A DNA stretch of 32,212 bases from NCBI GenBank assembly GCA_031253795.1, contig JAIRVR010000023.1, positions 1 through 32,212 on the forward strand. The letters run 5' to 3'. A model generated the notes under the pieces. It made no database searches, was not told where the DNA came from, and saw only the letters and a list, made by a program, of their open reading frames with translations. Source of the DNA: Burkholderiaceae bacterium (GTDB taxonomy: Bacteria > Pseudomonadota > Gammaproteobacteria > Burkholderiales > Burkholderiaceae_C). The position numbers and the translations under genes are program-made. Shown here piece by piece: positions 1 through 8,551 of this stretch (its first letter is position 1; each line of letters begins with the position of its first letter).

Positions 1-494
1 CCCTCGGGATTCTTGTAGCTGGTGTTCTTCATGCCCAGCGCCTTGGCCTGCTCGTTCATGAGCCGCACGAAGTTCTCGGCCGAGCCGCCCACGCCTTCGG
101 CCAGGGCCATGGTGGCGTCATTGCCCGACTGCACGATCATGCCCTTGATCAGGTCGTCCACGGGCACCTGCATCTTGGGGTCGATGAACATGCGCGAGCC
201 GGGCATCTTCCAGGCGCGCTCGCTGACGGGAAGGCGCTGCTCCAGCGTGATCTTCTTGGCGCGCAGCGCGTCGAAGACCAGGTAGCCGGTCATGAGCTTG
301 GTCAGCGAAGCCTGCTCGATGGGCGAATCGATGTCCTTGGCGCCGAGCACCTGGTTGGCCGTGACATCGACCAGCAGATAGTTGCGCGCGGCGATCTCGG
401 GTGGTTGGGGCGGGGTGATCTGCGCCAGCGCCAGGACCGGCGCCATGGCCGCCGCCAATGCCAGGACTCGCAGCGTGGAGGAAATGGGCTTCAT
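1..494 (-). CDS. dacC: D-alanyl-D-alanine carboxypeptidase (PBP5/6 type), 5' part only
   Basis: Serine D,D-carboxypeptidase that trims the terminal D-Ala from peptidoglycan pentapeptides in the periplasm. Translation from the ATG at 492-494 gives 164 complete codons before the window edge. Residues 1-24 form a signal peptide ending ALALA before QITPP. The active-site SxxK motif is SLTK at residues 63-66, and the second motif SGN is at 123-125; both positions and spacing suit the PBP5/6 family. The KTG motif and the C-terminal membrane-binding helix would lie beyond the left edge. The upstream alpha/beta hydrolase gene ends in a terminator at 539-560, so this gene probably has its own promoter in the roughly 45 bp between. 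dacA and dacC cannot be told apart from this half; the symbol follows common usage in Burkholderiales. Confidence 0.9.
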   Translation of the reverse strand, partial: MKPISSTLRVLALAAAMAPVLALAQITPPQPPEIAARNYLLVDVTANQVLGAKDIDSPIEQASLTKLMTGYLVFDALRAKKITLEQRLPVSERAWKMPGSRMFIDPKMQVPVDDLIKGMIVQSGNDATMALAEGVGGSAENFVRLMNEQAKALGMKNTSYKNPE

Positions 495-538
495 GAGGAA
501 AACTCTCGCTTAAGGGCAGGAAAAGCTCGAAAGGCTGG

Positions 539-560
539 AAAAAAGCCCGCCGGGGCGGGC
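539..560 (-). terminator. Rho-independent terminator after the alpha/beta hydrolase
   Basis: Read on the minus strand: stem GCCCGCC / GGCGGGC (545-551 with 554-560) followed by six T (539-544). It lies 25 bp past the hydrolase stop codon and separates that gene from dacC. Confidence 0.85.
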
Positions 561-584
561 CATGCGCAGCAGGGGCGCGCAATG

Positions 585-1235
585 CTAGGGAAGTGAGCGC
601 AAATGGCGGACCACCAGGCTCTTGAGCAAGGGCAATTGTCCGTGAAAGAAATGGCCGCCCCCGGGCACGACGGTAACAGGCAGTATCTGGGGACGGGCCC
701 AGTCCATGACGGCGGCCAGCGGCACGGTGTCGTCGGCCTCGCCGTGCACGACCAGGGTTCTGTCATGCGCCTCGGGCGGCACCGGCGCCACCGTGAAACG
801 GCTCGCCGCCGTGCCGACCAGCACGGCCTTTTCCACACGGCCTTCGCCCCAGAGCGCGGCCAGCGCGTGGCTGGTCACGAAGGCGCCAAAGGAAAAGCCG
901 GCCAGAGCGATGGACCCCTGGGGAGCGACCTGGCGCACCACGGCCAGCAGGTCCTCGGCCTCGCCGATACCTGCGTCATGCTCGCCGGCACTGGCACCCA
1001 CGCCGCGGAAATTGAAGCGCACGGCCGTATAGCCGCACTGCACAAAGGCCCGCGCCAGGGTCTGCACCACCTTGTTGTCCATGGTGCCGCCGAACAGCGG
1101 ATGGGGATGGGCGATGATGGCCACGCCACGGGGCGCCGCACCAGCGGCCGCCGCATCGGGCGCGGGCGCATCGCGCAGGGCCTCCACGGCCCCGGCACCG
1201 CCGGTCAAGGTCAAACGTTCGGTCTGCGCATTCAC
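585..1235 (-). CDS. Alpha/beta hydrolase (dienelactone-hydrolase-like, COG2945 type)
   Basis: Cytoplasmic serine hydrolase of unknown substrate, 216 residues from a GTG at 1233-1235. The reading frame stays open upstream to 1319, but that would overlap the ferredoxin gene; the GTG start (protein beginning MNAQTERL) has an AGGA eight bases before it and gives the usual family length. The HPHP motif with GG (residues 43-50) is typical of this subgroup and forms the oxyanion region. The nucleophile elbow is GFSFG with Ser115, the acid is Asp168 or Asp169 in GEADDTVP, and the catalytic His is His195 in GGGHFF. It lies 80 bp after the ferredoxin gene on the same strand and may be co-transcribed with it. 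Family assignment is firm; the physiological substrate is not known. Confidence 0.88.
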   Translation of the reverse strand: MNAQTERLTLTGGAGAVEALRDAPAPDAAAAGAAPRGVAIIAHPHPLFGGTMDNKVVQTLARAFVQCGYTAVRFNFRGVGASAGEHDAGIGEAEDLLAVVRQVAPQGSIALAGFSFGAFVTSHALAALWGEGRVEKAVLVGTAASRFTVAPVPPEAHDRTLVVHGEADDTVPLAAVMDWARPQILPVTVVPGGGHFFHGQLPLLKSLVVRHLRSLP

Positions 1236-1315
1236 AATCGCTATCCTAGTAGTAGCAGCCAGCTCAAGCTGACAGAGGACTGATGTCCTAAAAAGCTTTA
1301 AGTTCCAGCCCGGGC

Positions 1316-1690
1316 TCAACGCCCCACGTCGGGCGGCAGCAGCAGCCGCTCGACGGGCTGGCCATTGCGCAGGTGGGATTCGACGATTTCGTCGATGTCG
1401 GTCTCGTCCACGAAGGTGTACCAGGTACCCTCGGGGTAGACCACGGCCACGGGCGCCCCCGCGCAGCGGTCCAGGCAGCCGGCCTTGTTCACGCGCACCT
1501 GGCCCTTGCCGGCCAGCCCCAGCTGCTTGACCTGCTTCTTGCAGTGGTCAAAGCCGGCCTTGGCGCCATGCAGTGCACAGCAGTCCTCGCCGTTGGGCCT
1601 CTCGTTGAGGCAAAAGAAGATGTGGCGCGCATAGTAGTTGCCTGCGCCTTGCTGGCCGCCTTCGGCCACGGGACGTGGGTGTTCGCTCAT
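1316..1690 (-). CDS. Thioredoxin-fold [2Fe-2S] ferredoxin
   Basis: Small cytoplasmic protein (124 residues) of the (2Fe-2S) ferredoxin domain family, related to the NuoE/HoxF-type thioredoxin-like fold. Candidate cluster ligands are Cys27 (FFCLNE), Cys37 or Cys38 (GEDCCA), and the pair Cys72/Cys76 (GCLDRCAGAP); the CLDRC-GAP signature is typical of the family. The acidic end of the domain (VDETDIDEIVESHL) is also characteristic. The start is 7 bp after the VanZ-family stop codon, so the two are almost certainly one transcript. Its redox partner is unknown. Five cysteines occur where four are needed, the extra one being the tandem Cys37/Cys38. Confidence 0.9.
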   Translation of the reverse strand: MSEHPRPVAEGGQQGAGNYYARHIFFCLNERPNGEDCCALHGAKAGFDHCKKQVKQLGLAGKGQVRVNKAGCLDRCAGAPVAVVYPEGTWYTFVDETDIDEIVESHLRNGQPVERLLLPPDVGR

Positions 1691-1697
1691 AGAACAG

Positions 1698-2843
1698 TCA
1701 TTCTAGGCCGTGGCCTGCCCTGCCGGACGGCATGGGTGCAGCCGTCATCACCGCATCGCGGCGCGCCACCCTCAGCAGCACATAGACCAGGGTGACATAG
1801 GGCCAGACCCAGCCCAGCCACTGCCCCAGGCCGTAGAAGCGGATGAAACGCCCCTGCTCCCAGGCCAGCAGCGTCTCCGAGAAGTAGGCGCTGGTCGGCG
1901 CCTGGTTCAGGATGCTCAGGTGCAGCACCAGGACCAGCATCAGCAGGGCCGCACAGGCCCGGCGCGGCAACGGCAGGGCCACCATGGCCAGGCCCAGCCC
2001 GCCCCAGACGCCCATGCGCACCGGCAGGTCCACCCACTCCCAGGCATGGGCCGGTCCCCAGCTCAGCGCGGCCGACAGTGCCGAGACGCCAGTGCCGATC
2101 ACGATGGCCGAACCGGCCAGCACGGCGCGCCGCCCCATGTGGCGCATCACGCAATAGGCCAGCAGGCAGGGAATCCACAGGCCCAGCATCACGCACAGCA
2201 TTTCGGTGACGGGCGACAGCGGCGTCAGCGGCGACTCACGCAGCGGTAGCCACATCAGAAAGGGCGTGCCTTCAAGCAGGTCCAGCAGGCCCTGCTCCAG
2301 CCGCTCCAGGATCTGGCCCAGGCCGAAGGGCACGGCCGCGGGGAACAACAGGGCCCAGGGCCACAGCGCCAGCAGCACCAGGGCGCCGCCGCCATCCTCG
2401 CCCAGCCAGTGCGTGCGCAGTGCGCTCCAGCGCGCCAGGGCACCCAGGCGCTCCAGCAGCAGGGCCAGCAGCGCCCCCAGCAGGGTGCCACCCGCATTGA
2501 GCACCAGGTCGAGATTGGAAGGGACCCGCTGCGGCAGGTAGATCTGCAGGAACTCCATGCACAGCGACAGCAGCCCCCCCGCAAGCGCCGCCAGGGGCAC
2601 GGCGGCGCGGGGCAGACCCTTGCGCAAAAGGGCCAGGGCCAGCAAAAAGCCCAGCGGCGCGTAGCCGACGATATTGGTGTTGACGTCGAACCAGGTCCAG
2701 TACGGCGGCGGAATCCGCGCCGTCAGGAAGACCAGCGGGTCTATGCCCTGGGCACGCCAGCCATCGAAGGGGAACAGGCTGGCGAAGACGATGAGGGCCG
2801 CATAGACCAGTGCCAGCGGCCAGGCCGATGTTTTCTGAGCCAT
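1698..2843 (-). CDS. VanZ-family integral membrane protein
   Basis: Polytopic inner-membrane protein of 381 residues. The start is the ATG at 2841-2843 (MAQKTSAW), chosen because GGAGGAAAC sits just before it; the frame is open for 35 more codons upstream with no such signal. The N-terminal third matches the VanZ domain: a first helix, then WTWFDVNTNIVGYAPLGF, then a helix with SLCMEFLQIYLP and SNLDLVLNAGGTLLGA. Further hydrophobic segments follow to the C-terminus. VanZ in enterococci gives low-level teicoplanin resistance, but chromosomal VanZ-like proteins in Gram-negatives have no settled function, so no resistance role is implied. A run of eight G lies immediately upstream of the Shine-Dalgarno sequence. 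Confidence 0.85.
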   Translation of the reverse strand: MAQKTSAWPLALVYAALIVFASLFPFDGWRAQGIDPLVFLTARIPPPYWTWFDVNTNIVGYAPLGFLLALALLRKGLPRAAVPLAALAGGLLSLCMEFLQIYLPQRVPSNLDLVLNAGGTLLGALLALLLERLGALARWSALRTHWLGEDGGGALVLLALWPWALLFPAAVPFGLGQILERLEQGLLDLLEGTPFLMWLPLRESPLTPLSPVTEMLCVMLGLWIPCLLAYCVMRHMGRRAVLAGSAIVIGTGVSALSAALSWGPAHAWEWVDLPVRMGVWGGLGLAMVALPLPRRACAALLMLVLVLHLSILNQAPTSAYFSETLLAWEQGRFIRFYGLGQWLGWVWPYVTLVYVLLRVARRDAVMTAAPMPSGRAGHGLE

Positions 2844-2975
2844 GCCGTTTCCTCCCCCCCCTATGCCCCGTCGCGCACCGCGCCACCGGGGAGGTGGCCC
2901 CCCCCTGTCCACCGCGGGCAGCACGGTGAGGATCTGGGCAAGCGGCACAGCCGTTCAGGGGAGCGTCGGTCCATC

Positions 2976-4534
<1,559 letters not shown>

Positions 4535-4538
4535 ACGC

Positions 4539-5702
4539 GTGGCCCAGGACATGCCCGGCCCCGGCGCCGCCGCCCTGCGCGTCTTTCACCTGCAGGCGGG
4601 TGGCGTCAGCGAACTGAGCGACCTGCCCTCCCAGGCACCGGGCCAGGGCTTTGTGTGGATTTCCTGCACGCGGGCCACGCTGCAGGAGCGGCTGGCCGAT
4701 GTGCAGCGCTGCCTGCAGCTGCTGGCAGGCCAGCAGCTGGTGGACCTGCATGTCTCCGACCTGCTCAACGCCCAGCTGCCTTCGCGCTACGACTACACCT
4801 CGCAATACGACCTGCTGGTGTTCCGGCGCCTGGTGGCCAGCCAGGCCCGGGCCGCGGCGGCCTCCGCCCCTGCGGCCTCCCCTGCCGTGCGGCGCAGCGG
4901 CCCGCCGGTGCTGCGCAACATCGACACCAGTCCCGTGGGCTTTGCCATGTTCGACCAGGTGCTGCTGTCCGTGCACCCCGACGACTGCACGGTGCGCGAT
5001 GCCTACGCGACGCGCCTGCTGGCCGCCATGTCCACCGACCTGCGCGAGGGGCGGCTGAGCCCCACGCCCGGATCGCGCGTGCCCACCAGCCCCGCCGATC
5101 TCATGCTGCGCGTGGTCAACCTCATCGTCGACGCCTTCCTGGACCTGCGCCGCGAGCTGTCGCGCCAGCTGGACCACTGGCAGACCGAGCTGCTGCGCCC
5201 GCGCACGCGCTTTGCCAACTGGGGAGCACTGCTGGATGCCCGGCTGGCCCTGCACGAACTCGACGATGTCTGCGAGGACCAGCGCTCGGCCGTGCAGGAC
5301 TGGACCGATGCACTGGAGACCTGGACACCGCCCGAAGGCGCAGCCGCTCTGCGTGAGCTGGACCTGCTGAAGGTGCGCAGCCGCGACGTGCTGGAACACA
5401 TAGAGCGCGTGGTCCACCATGTGCGGCGCCTGGAGCAAAGCACCGAGACCGTGGTGCAAATGCATTTTTCGGTGCAGAGCAACCGCACCAACGACATCAT
5501 GCGCACGCTGACGGCGTTGACCGCCGTCTTCCTGCCGCTGAACCTGATCGCCGGCATCTTCGGCATGAACTTCGAATTCATTCCGCTGGTGCACAAGCAG
5601 GACGGTTTCTGGTGGGCCATGGGTTCGATGACGGCGATCGCCGTGGGCCTGACCGTCTTCTTCTGGCGCAAACGCTACATGGCACGCACGGGGCGCGACT
5701 GA
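4539..5702 (+). CDS. corA: CorA-type divalent-metal (Mg2+) transporter
   Basis: Inner-membrane channel of the CorA (MIT) family, 387 residues, normally a homopentamer. The C-terminus has the diagnostic GMN loop (residues 342-344, GIFGMNFEFIP) between two membrane helices (about 322-341 and 359-377), followed by a basic tail RKRYMARTGRD. The large N-terminal part is cytoplasmic, with long helical segments (for example 195-310) as in other members. The start is a GTG at 4539, 4 bp after the hemB stop; an ATG at 4551 is the alternative. Close spacing implies co-transcription with hemB, whose enzyme here looks magnesium-dependent; any functional link is inference. The metal could also be Co2+, Ni2+ or Zn2+, since the ZntB branch shares the fold. 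Confidence 0.9.
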   Translation: MAQDMPGPGAAALRVFHLQAGGVSELSDLPSQAPGQGFVWISCTRATLQERLADVQRCLQLLAGQQLVDLHVSDLLNAQLPSRYDYTSQYDLLVFRRLVASQARAAAASAPAASPAVRRSGPPVLRNIDTSPVGFAMFDQVLLSVHPDDCTVRDAYATRLLAAMSTDLREGRLSPTPGSRVPTSPADLMLRVVNLIVDAFLDLRRELSRQLDHWQTELLRPRTRFANWGALLDARLALHELDDVCEDQRSAVQDWTDALETWTPPEGAAALRELDLLKVRSRDVLEHIERVVHHVRRLEQSTETVVQMHFSVQSNRTNDIMRTLTALTAVFLPLNLIAGIFGMNFEFIPLVHKQDGFWWAMGSMTAIAVGLTVFFWRKRYMARTGRD

Positions 5703-5709
5703 GGCCTGC

Positions 5710-7662
5710 TCAGGACGAGCGCTCCAGCGGCATCCACAGCGTGAATCGGTTGCCCGCAGCCAGAGGGGCCCACTCGGGCAGCGCCTGCAGCGCCAGGGCC
5801 CGGGTGCGGATATTGGCCAGCCCCTTGCGCCCTTCGGTGGGCGCATGGGCGCTATCGAAGGGGAGGCCGTCATCGATGACCATGACCTGCACGCCTGCGC
5901 GGCCGTCCTGGGCGGCCACCGCCGTGCGCACCGTGATCTCGCGCGCACCCCCGTGCTTGATGATATTGGTCAGTACCTCCTGCAGAATGCGCAGCACATG
6001 CAGGGCCGCCTGGGCATCGAGCCAGGGCAGGAAGGGCATGTCGCTGACCTCCCAGTGCAGCTTCAGCCCCGCACCCTCCAGGCGCGGCCCAAGGCGGTAG
6101 CGCAGTCCCGCCAGCAGGGCCAGCAGATCGGCATCCAGCGGCTCCAGCGAATCGATGGACAGCTTCAGATCGTCTATGCATTCCTGCAGCACCTGGGCCA
6201 GGTTGATCGCCCCACCCTGGCTGGATTCCACCAGGCGCAGCGCGCTCATCAGCGACGAGCCCACGCCATCGTGCATTTCACGCATCAGGCGCTGGCGCTC
6301 CTGCAGCAGCGTCTGCTCGCGCTCGGCAGCCAGCAGGCGCTCGTGGGCCTGGGCCAGCTCGCGCTCCTGGGCCTGCAGGCGCTCGGCCAGGTGGGCATTG
6401 GCGTTTTCGGCCACGCCCAGGGCTCCGTTGTAGCGGCTGTAGGCCACCAGCAGGAACAGGGTGAACAGGCCCAGATACACATAGGGCGTGAGGTAGATGC
6501 TCTCGATGCTGATGAGATAGCTTTGCAGCGCCAGGTCGTGGAAGCCGATGGGAAACGACATCAGCATCCACACGGCCAGCATCGTGCTGCCACCGTCGCG
6601 CAGGCGCCAGGCCCCGACCACCGACATGCACAGCACCAGGATTTCCGGCGGCACCATGAGCAGGCGCAGCAGGGGCAGTATGGTTTCGTGCGTGACCCCC
6701 CACAGGGGCACGGTGACCAGCAGCACGGTCCCCACATACCCCTGCAGCACCCAGCCCATCGCCCTTCTGCGCCGCCGCTGTACCAGGCACAGGAAATGGA
6801 AGGCGGCCACGGTGGCTCCCATCAGGCCTGCCAGCGTCAGCCAGGAAAACCAGTCATCGGACAGTGCCAGGCCCTCGCCGTCGACCATGAACTGCAGGGC
6901 TCCCAGCAGCTGGCACAGCGACATCAGGAAGAACAGCAGGAACACCACATCGCCGCGCCGCCGCTGCAGCGTCCACAGGGCCAGCGCGAACAGCCCGAGC
7001 ACCAGGTAGGAGCCCGCCGTGTAGACCACCAGGTCGGCCTGCACCAGGCTGCGCAGCCGCCACGACAGGCGCAACGCCTCGGCCGAACCCACCCACAGGC
7101 TGGACAAGGCACCACCCACCCCCTGCTGGCTGGCCATGCGCACATGGATGACCAGGGGGCGCCCGGCCTGCGCCAGCCCGCCCAGATCGATCCATACGGG
7201 GCGGTTGAAGCTGTTCCATACGCGGCTGCCGCGCGTCTGCCAGGCCAGGGCGCCGTCCACATAGACGGCCACCGTCCCCACGGTCTGCCAGCGCGGAATG
7301 TACAGCCGAGCCCCCTGGGGCGTGCTCACCAGCGCCTGTGGCGACACGTCCACACGGAACCATCGCACCTCCGGAGGCGCCGAGGCCATGTCGCTGCTGG
7401 CCGAGACCACGCGCTCGCCCGCGTACGGCAGGTCCACGGTACGCCAGGGCGTGGCGGCCGCCACGCCGTCATCGGCCGCCGACAGCGATGCGGGCGGCTC
7501 CCAGCGCAGGCTGTCCGAAACCCATAGCTGTGCCTGGCGCAGCTGCAGTGCCTCGCCCCGCGAAGCCTCGCGCAGACCGAAGGCCCCTGCCAGCAGCAGC
7601 AGCAGGGCCAGCAGCCCCGTGCCCACCAGCAGGGCCCGGCCGTGGAACCGCCGCTCAGACAT
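5710..7662 (-). CDS. Membrane sensor histidine kinase (7TM-DISM type, HisKA_3)
   Basis: 650-residue sensor kinase. Residues 11-30 are a first membrane segment. Residues about 40-200 form a periplasmic beta-rich domain like 7TMR-DISM extracellular modules. Residues 212-410 hold about seven hydrophobic helices. A coiled coil (415-460) leads to the HisKA_3 dimerisation box MREMHDGVGSSL with phospho-acceptor His464. The HATPase follows with N box QEVLTNIIKHGG (Glu562, Asn566), IDDGLPFD and the G2 box GRKGLANI (611-618). This is the NarX/DegS-like class that pairs with LuxR-type regulators. Its start overlaps the regulator's stop by 8 bp, so both come from one transcript. It converges on corA with 7 bp between stops. 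The signal is unknown; 7TM-DISM modules often face sugars or other small periplasmic ligands. Confidence 0.93.
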   Translation of the reverse strand: MSERRFHGRALLVGTGLLALLLLLAGAFGLREASRGEALQLRQAQLWVSDSLRWEPPASLSAADDGVAAATPWRTVDLPYAGERVVSASSDMASAPPEVRWFRVDVSPQALVSTPQGARLYIPRWQTVGTVAVYVDGALAWQTRGSRVWNSFNRPVWIDLGGLAQAGRPLVIHVRMASQQGVGGALSSLWVGSAEALRLSWRLRSLVQADLVVYTAGSYLVLGLFALALWTLQRRRGDVVFLLFFLMSLCQLLGALQFMVDGEGLALSDDWFSWLTLAGLMGATVAAFHFLCLVQRRRRRAMGWVLQGYVGTVLLVTVPLWGVTHETILPLLRLLMVPPEILVLCMSVVGAWRLRDGGSTMLAVWMLMSFPIGFHDLALQSYLISIESIYLTPYVYLGLFTLFLLVAYSRYNGALGVAENANAHLAERLQAQERELAQAHERLLAAEREQTLLQERQRLMREMHDGVGSSLMSALRLVESSQGGAINLAQVLQECIDDLKLSIDSLEPLDADLLALLAGLRYRLGPRLEGAGLKLHWEVSDMPFLPWLDAQAALHVLRILQEVLTNIIKHGGAREITVRTAVAAQDGRAGVQVMVIDDGLPFDSAHAPTEGRKGLANIRTRALALQALPEWAPLAAGNRFTLWMPLERSS

Positions 7663-8395
7663 CCCCGCGCAGCCCCTCGCCCAGCCAGCCGCGCTGCAGG
7701 GCCACGTGCATCATCTGGGTGCGGCTGGAAACCTGGAGCTTGCCGTAAATGCGCCGCACGAAGGTGCGCACCGTATGCCGCGACACACCCAGCTCGCGCG
7801 CCACCTCGTCCAGCGTATGGCCGCGGGCCACCAGTCGCAGCACCTCCAGCTCGCGCGCGGACAGGGCCTGGGCGGCGGCATCCGCCTCCTGTGGCGGGGC
7901 CGGCAGGGCGGCGCGCTGCTGGCGCAGCAGCAGCTTGCGGGCGACCATGGGATTGATGGGGCTGCCGCCCGCATGCAGGCTGCGCACTTCCTCGAGCACG
8001 GCCTCGGCCGGCAGGTCCTTGAGCAGATAGCCCATGGCACCGGCCTCGATGGCGCGCAGCACGTGCAGCTCGTCGCCGAAGATGGTGCTGACCATGACGG
8101 CAGCCTGGGGCTGGCTGGCGTACACGGCGCTGATCACATCGAGGCCGCTGCCGTCGGGCAGGCCCAGGTCCACCAGGACCACGTCGAGCTCCTGCGCGCC
8201 CCTGGCCAGAGCACCCAGCGCCTCGGCGCGGCTGGCGGCGGCCCAGCACAGCTGCATGTCGCGCGCCGCGTTGACCACGCCCACCAGGGCATGGCGGCAG
8301 GCGGCATCGTCCTCCACCACGGCCACGCGGATGGGCGGCAGTGCATCGCCACGGGTTCGGACGCTGGAATCAGGCATGAAAAGGCCAATGGACAT
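7655..8395 (-). CDS. LuxR/NarL-family response regulator
   Basis: 246-residue DNA-binding regulator, partner of the kinase encoded just downstream. The receiver domain (about 22-140) has the acidic pair Glu28-Asp29-Asp30, the phospho-acceptor Asp76 (VVLVDLGLPDG), Thr104 and Lys126 (LLKDLP). The C-terminal LuxR helix-turn-helix (about 188-240) reads LSARELEVLRLVARG, EVARELGVSRHTVRTFVRRIYGKL in two blocks. ATG at 8393-8395 is used; an ATG six codons later (MPDSS) is possible, and neither has a clear Shine-Dalgarno. The divergent secreted-protein gene begins 156 bp away, and the intervening DNA has a palindrome that could be its binding site. Target genes are inferred from position only. Confidence 0.93.
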   Translation of the reverse strand: MSIGLFMPDSSVRTRGDALPPIRVAVVEDDAACRHALVGVVNAARDMQLCWAAASRAEALGALARGAQELDVVLVDLGLPDGSGLDVISAVYASQPQAAVMVSTIFGDELHVLRAIEAGAMGYLLKDLPAEAVLEEVRSLHAGGSPINPMVARKLLLRQQRAALPAPPQEADAAAQALSARELEVLRLVARGHTLDEVARELGVSRHTVRTFVRRIYGKLQVSSRTQMMHVALQRGWLGEGLRGDV

Positions 8396-8400
8396 GCCAC

Positions 8401-8463
8401 GCGGGCGGAGCCCGCATGTTCACATGGAATGGTGGCGCTGTCATGTCACCCGAAAAGGGGACA
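8401..8463. promoter_or_regulatory. Candidate regulatory palindromes in the response-regulator/secreted-protein intergenic region
   Basis: Three nearby symmetric elements lie between the divergent genes: GCGGGC-GGA-GCCCGC (8401-8415), CATGT-TC-ACATG (8415-8426), and TGTCACCC-GAAAA-GGGGACA (8444-8463, one bulged A). CATGTTCACATG is a perfect 12-bp dyad suited to a dimeric LuxR-type regulator. No clear -35/-10 pair was found. Function is inferred from position. Confidence 0.35.
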
Positions 8464-8551
8464 TACAGGCCGGCGCCCGGGCGCTAGGCTGAGCCCAGGC
8501 CGGCAAGGTGGCATGGCCTCTTACAACACACACACAGGAGGGAATCCCGAG

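Noticed and set aside
1240..1319. N-terminal extension of the alpha/beta hydrolase to 1319
   Set aside because: It would overlap the ferredoxin stop and adds residues unlike the family; the GTG at 1235 gives the right length.
1698..2843. Reading the VanZ-like gene as glycopeptide resistance
   Set aside because: No other van genes are present and Gram-negative VanZ-domain proteins have no shown resistance role.
7298..8551. Upstream in-frame extension of the secreted beta-helix gene
   Set aside because: It lies antisense to the kinase and regulator genes, has no protein-like pattern, and the real start at 8552 has a strong ribosome-binding site and a signal peptide.
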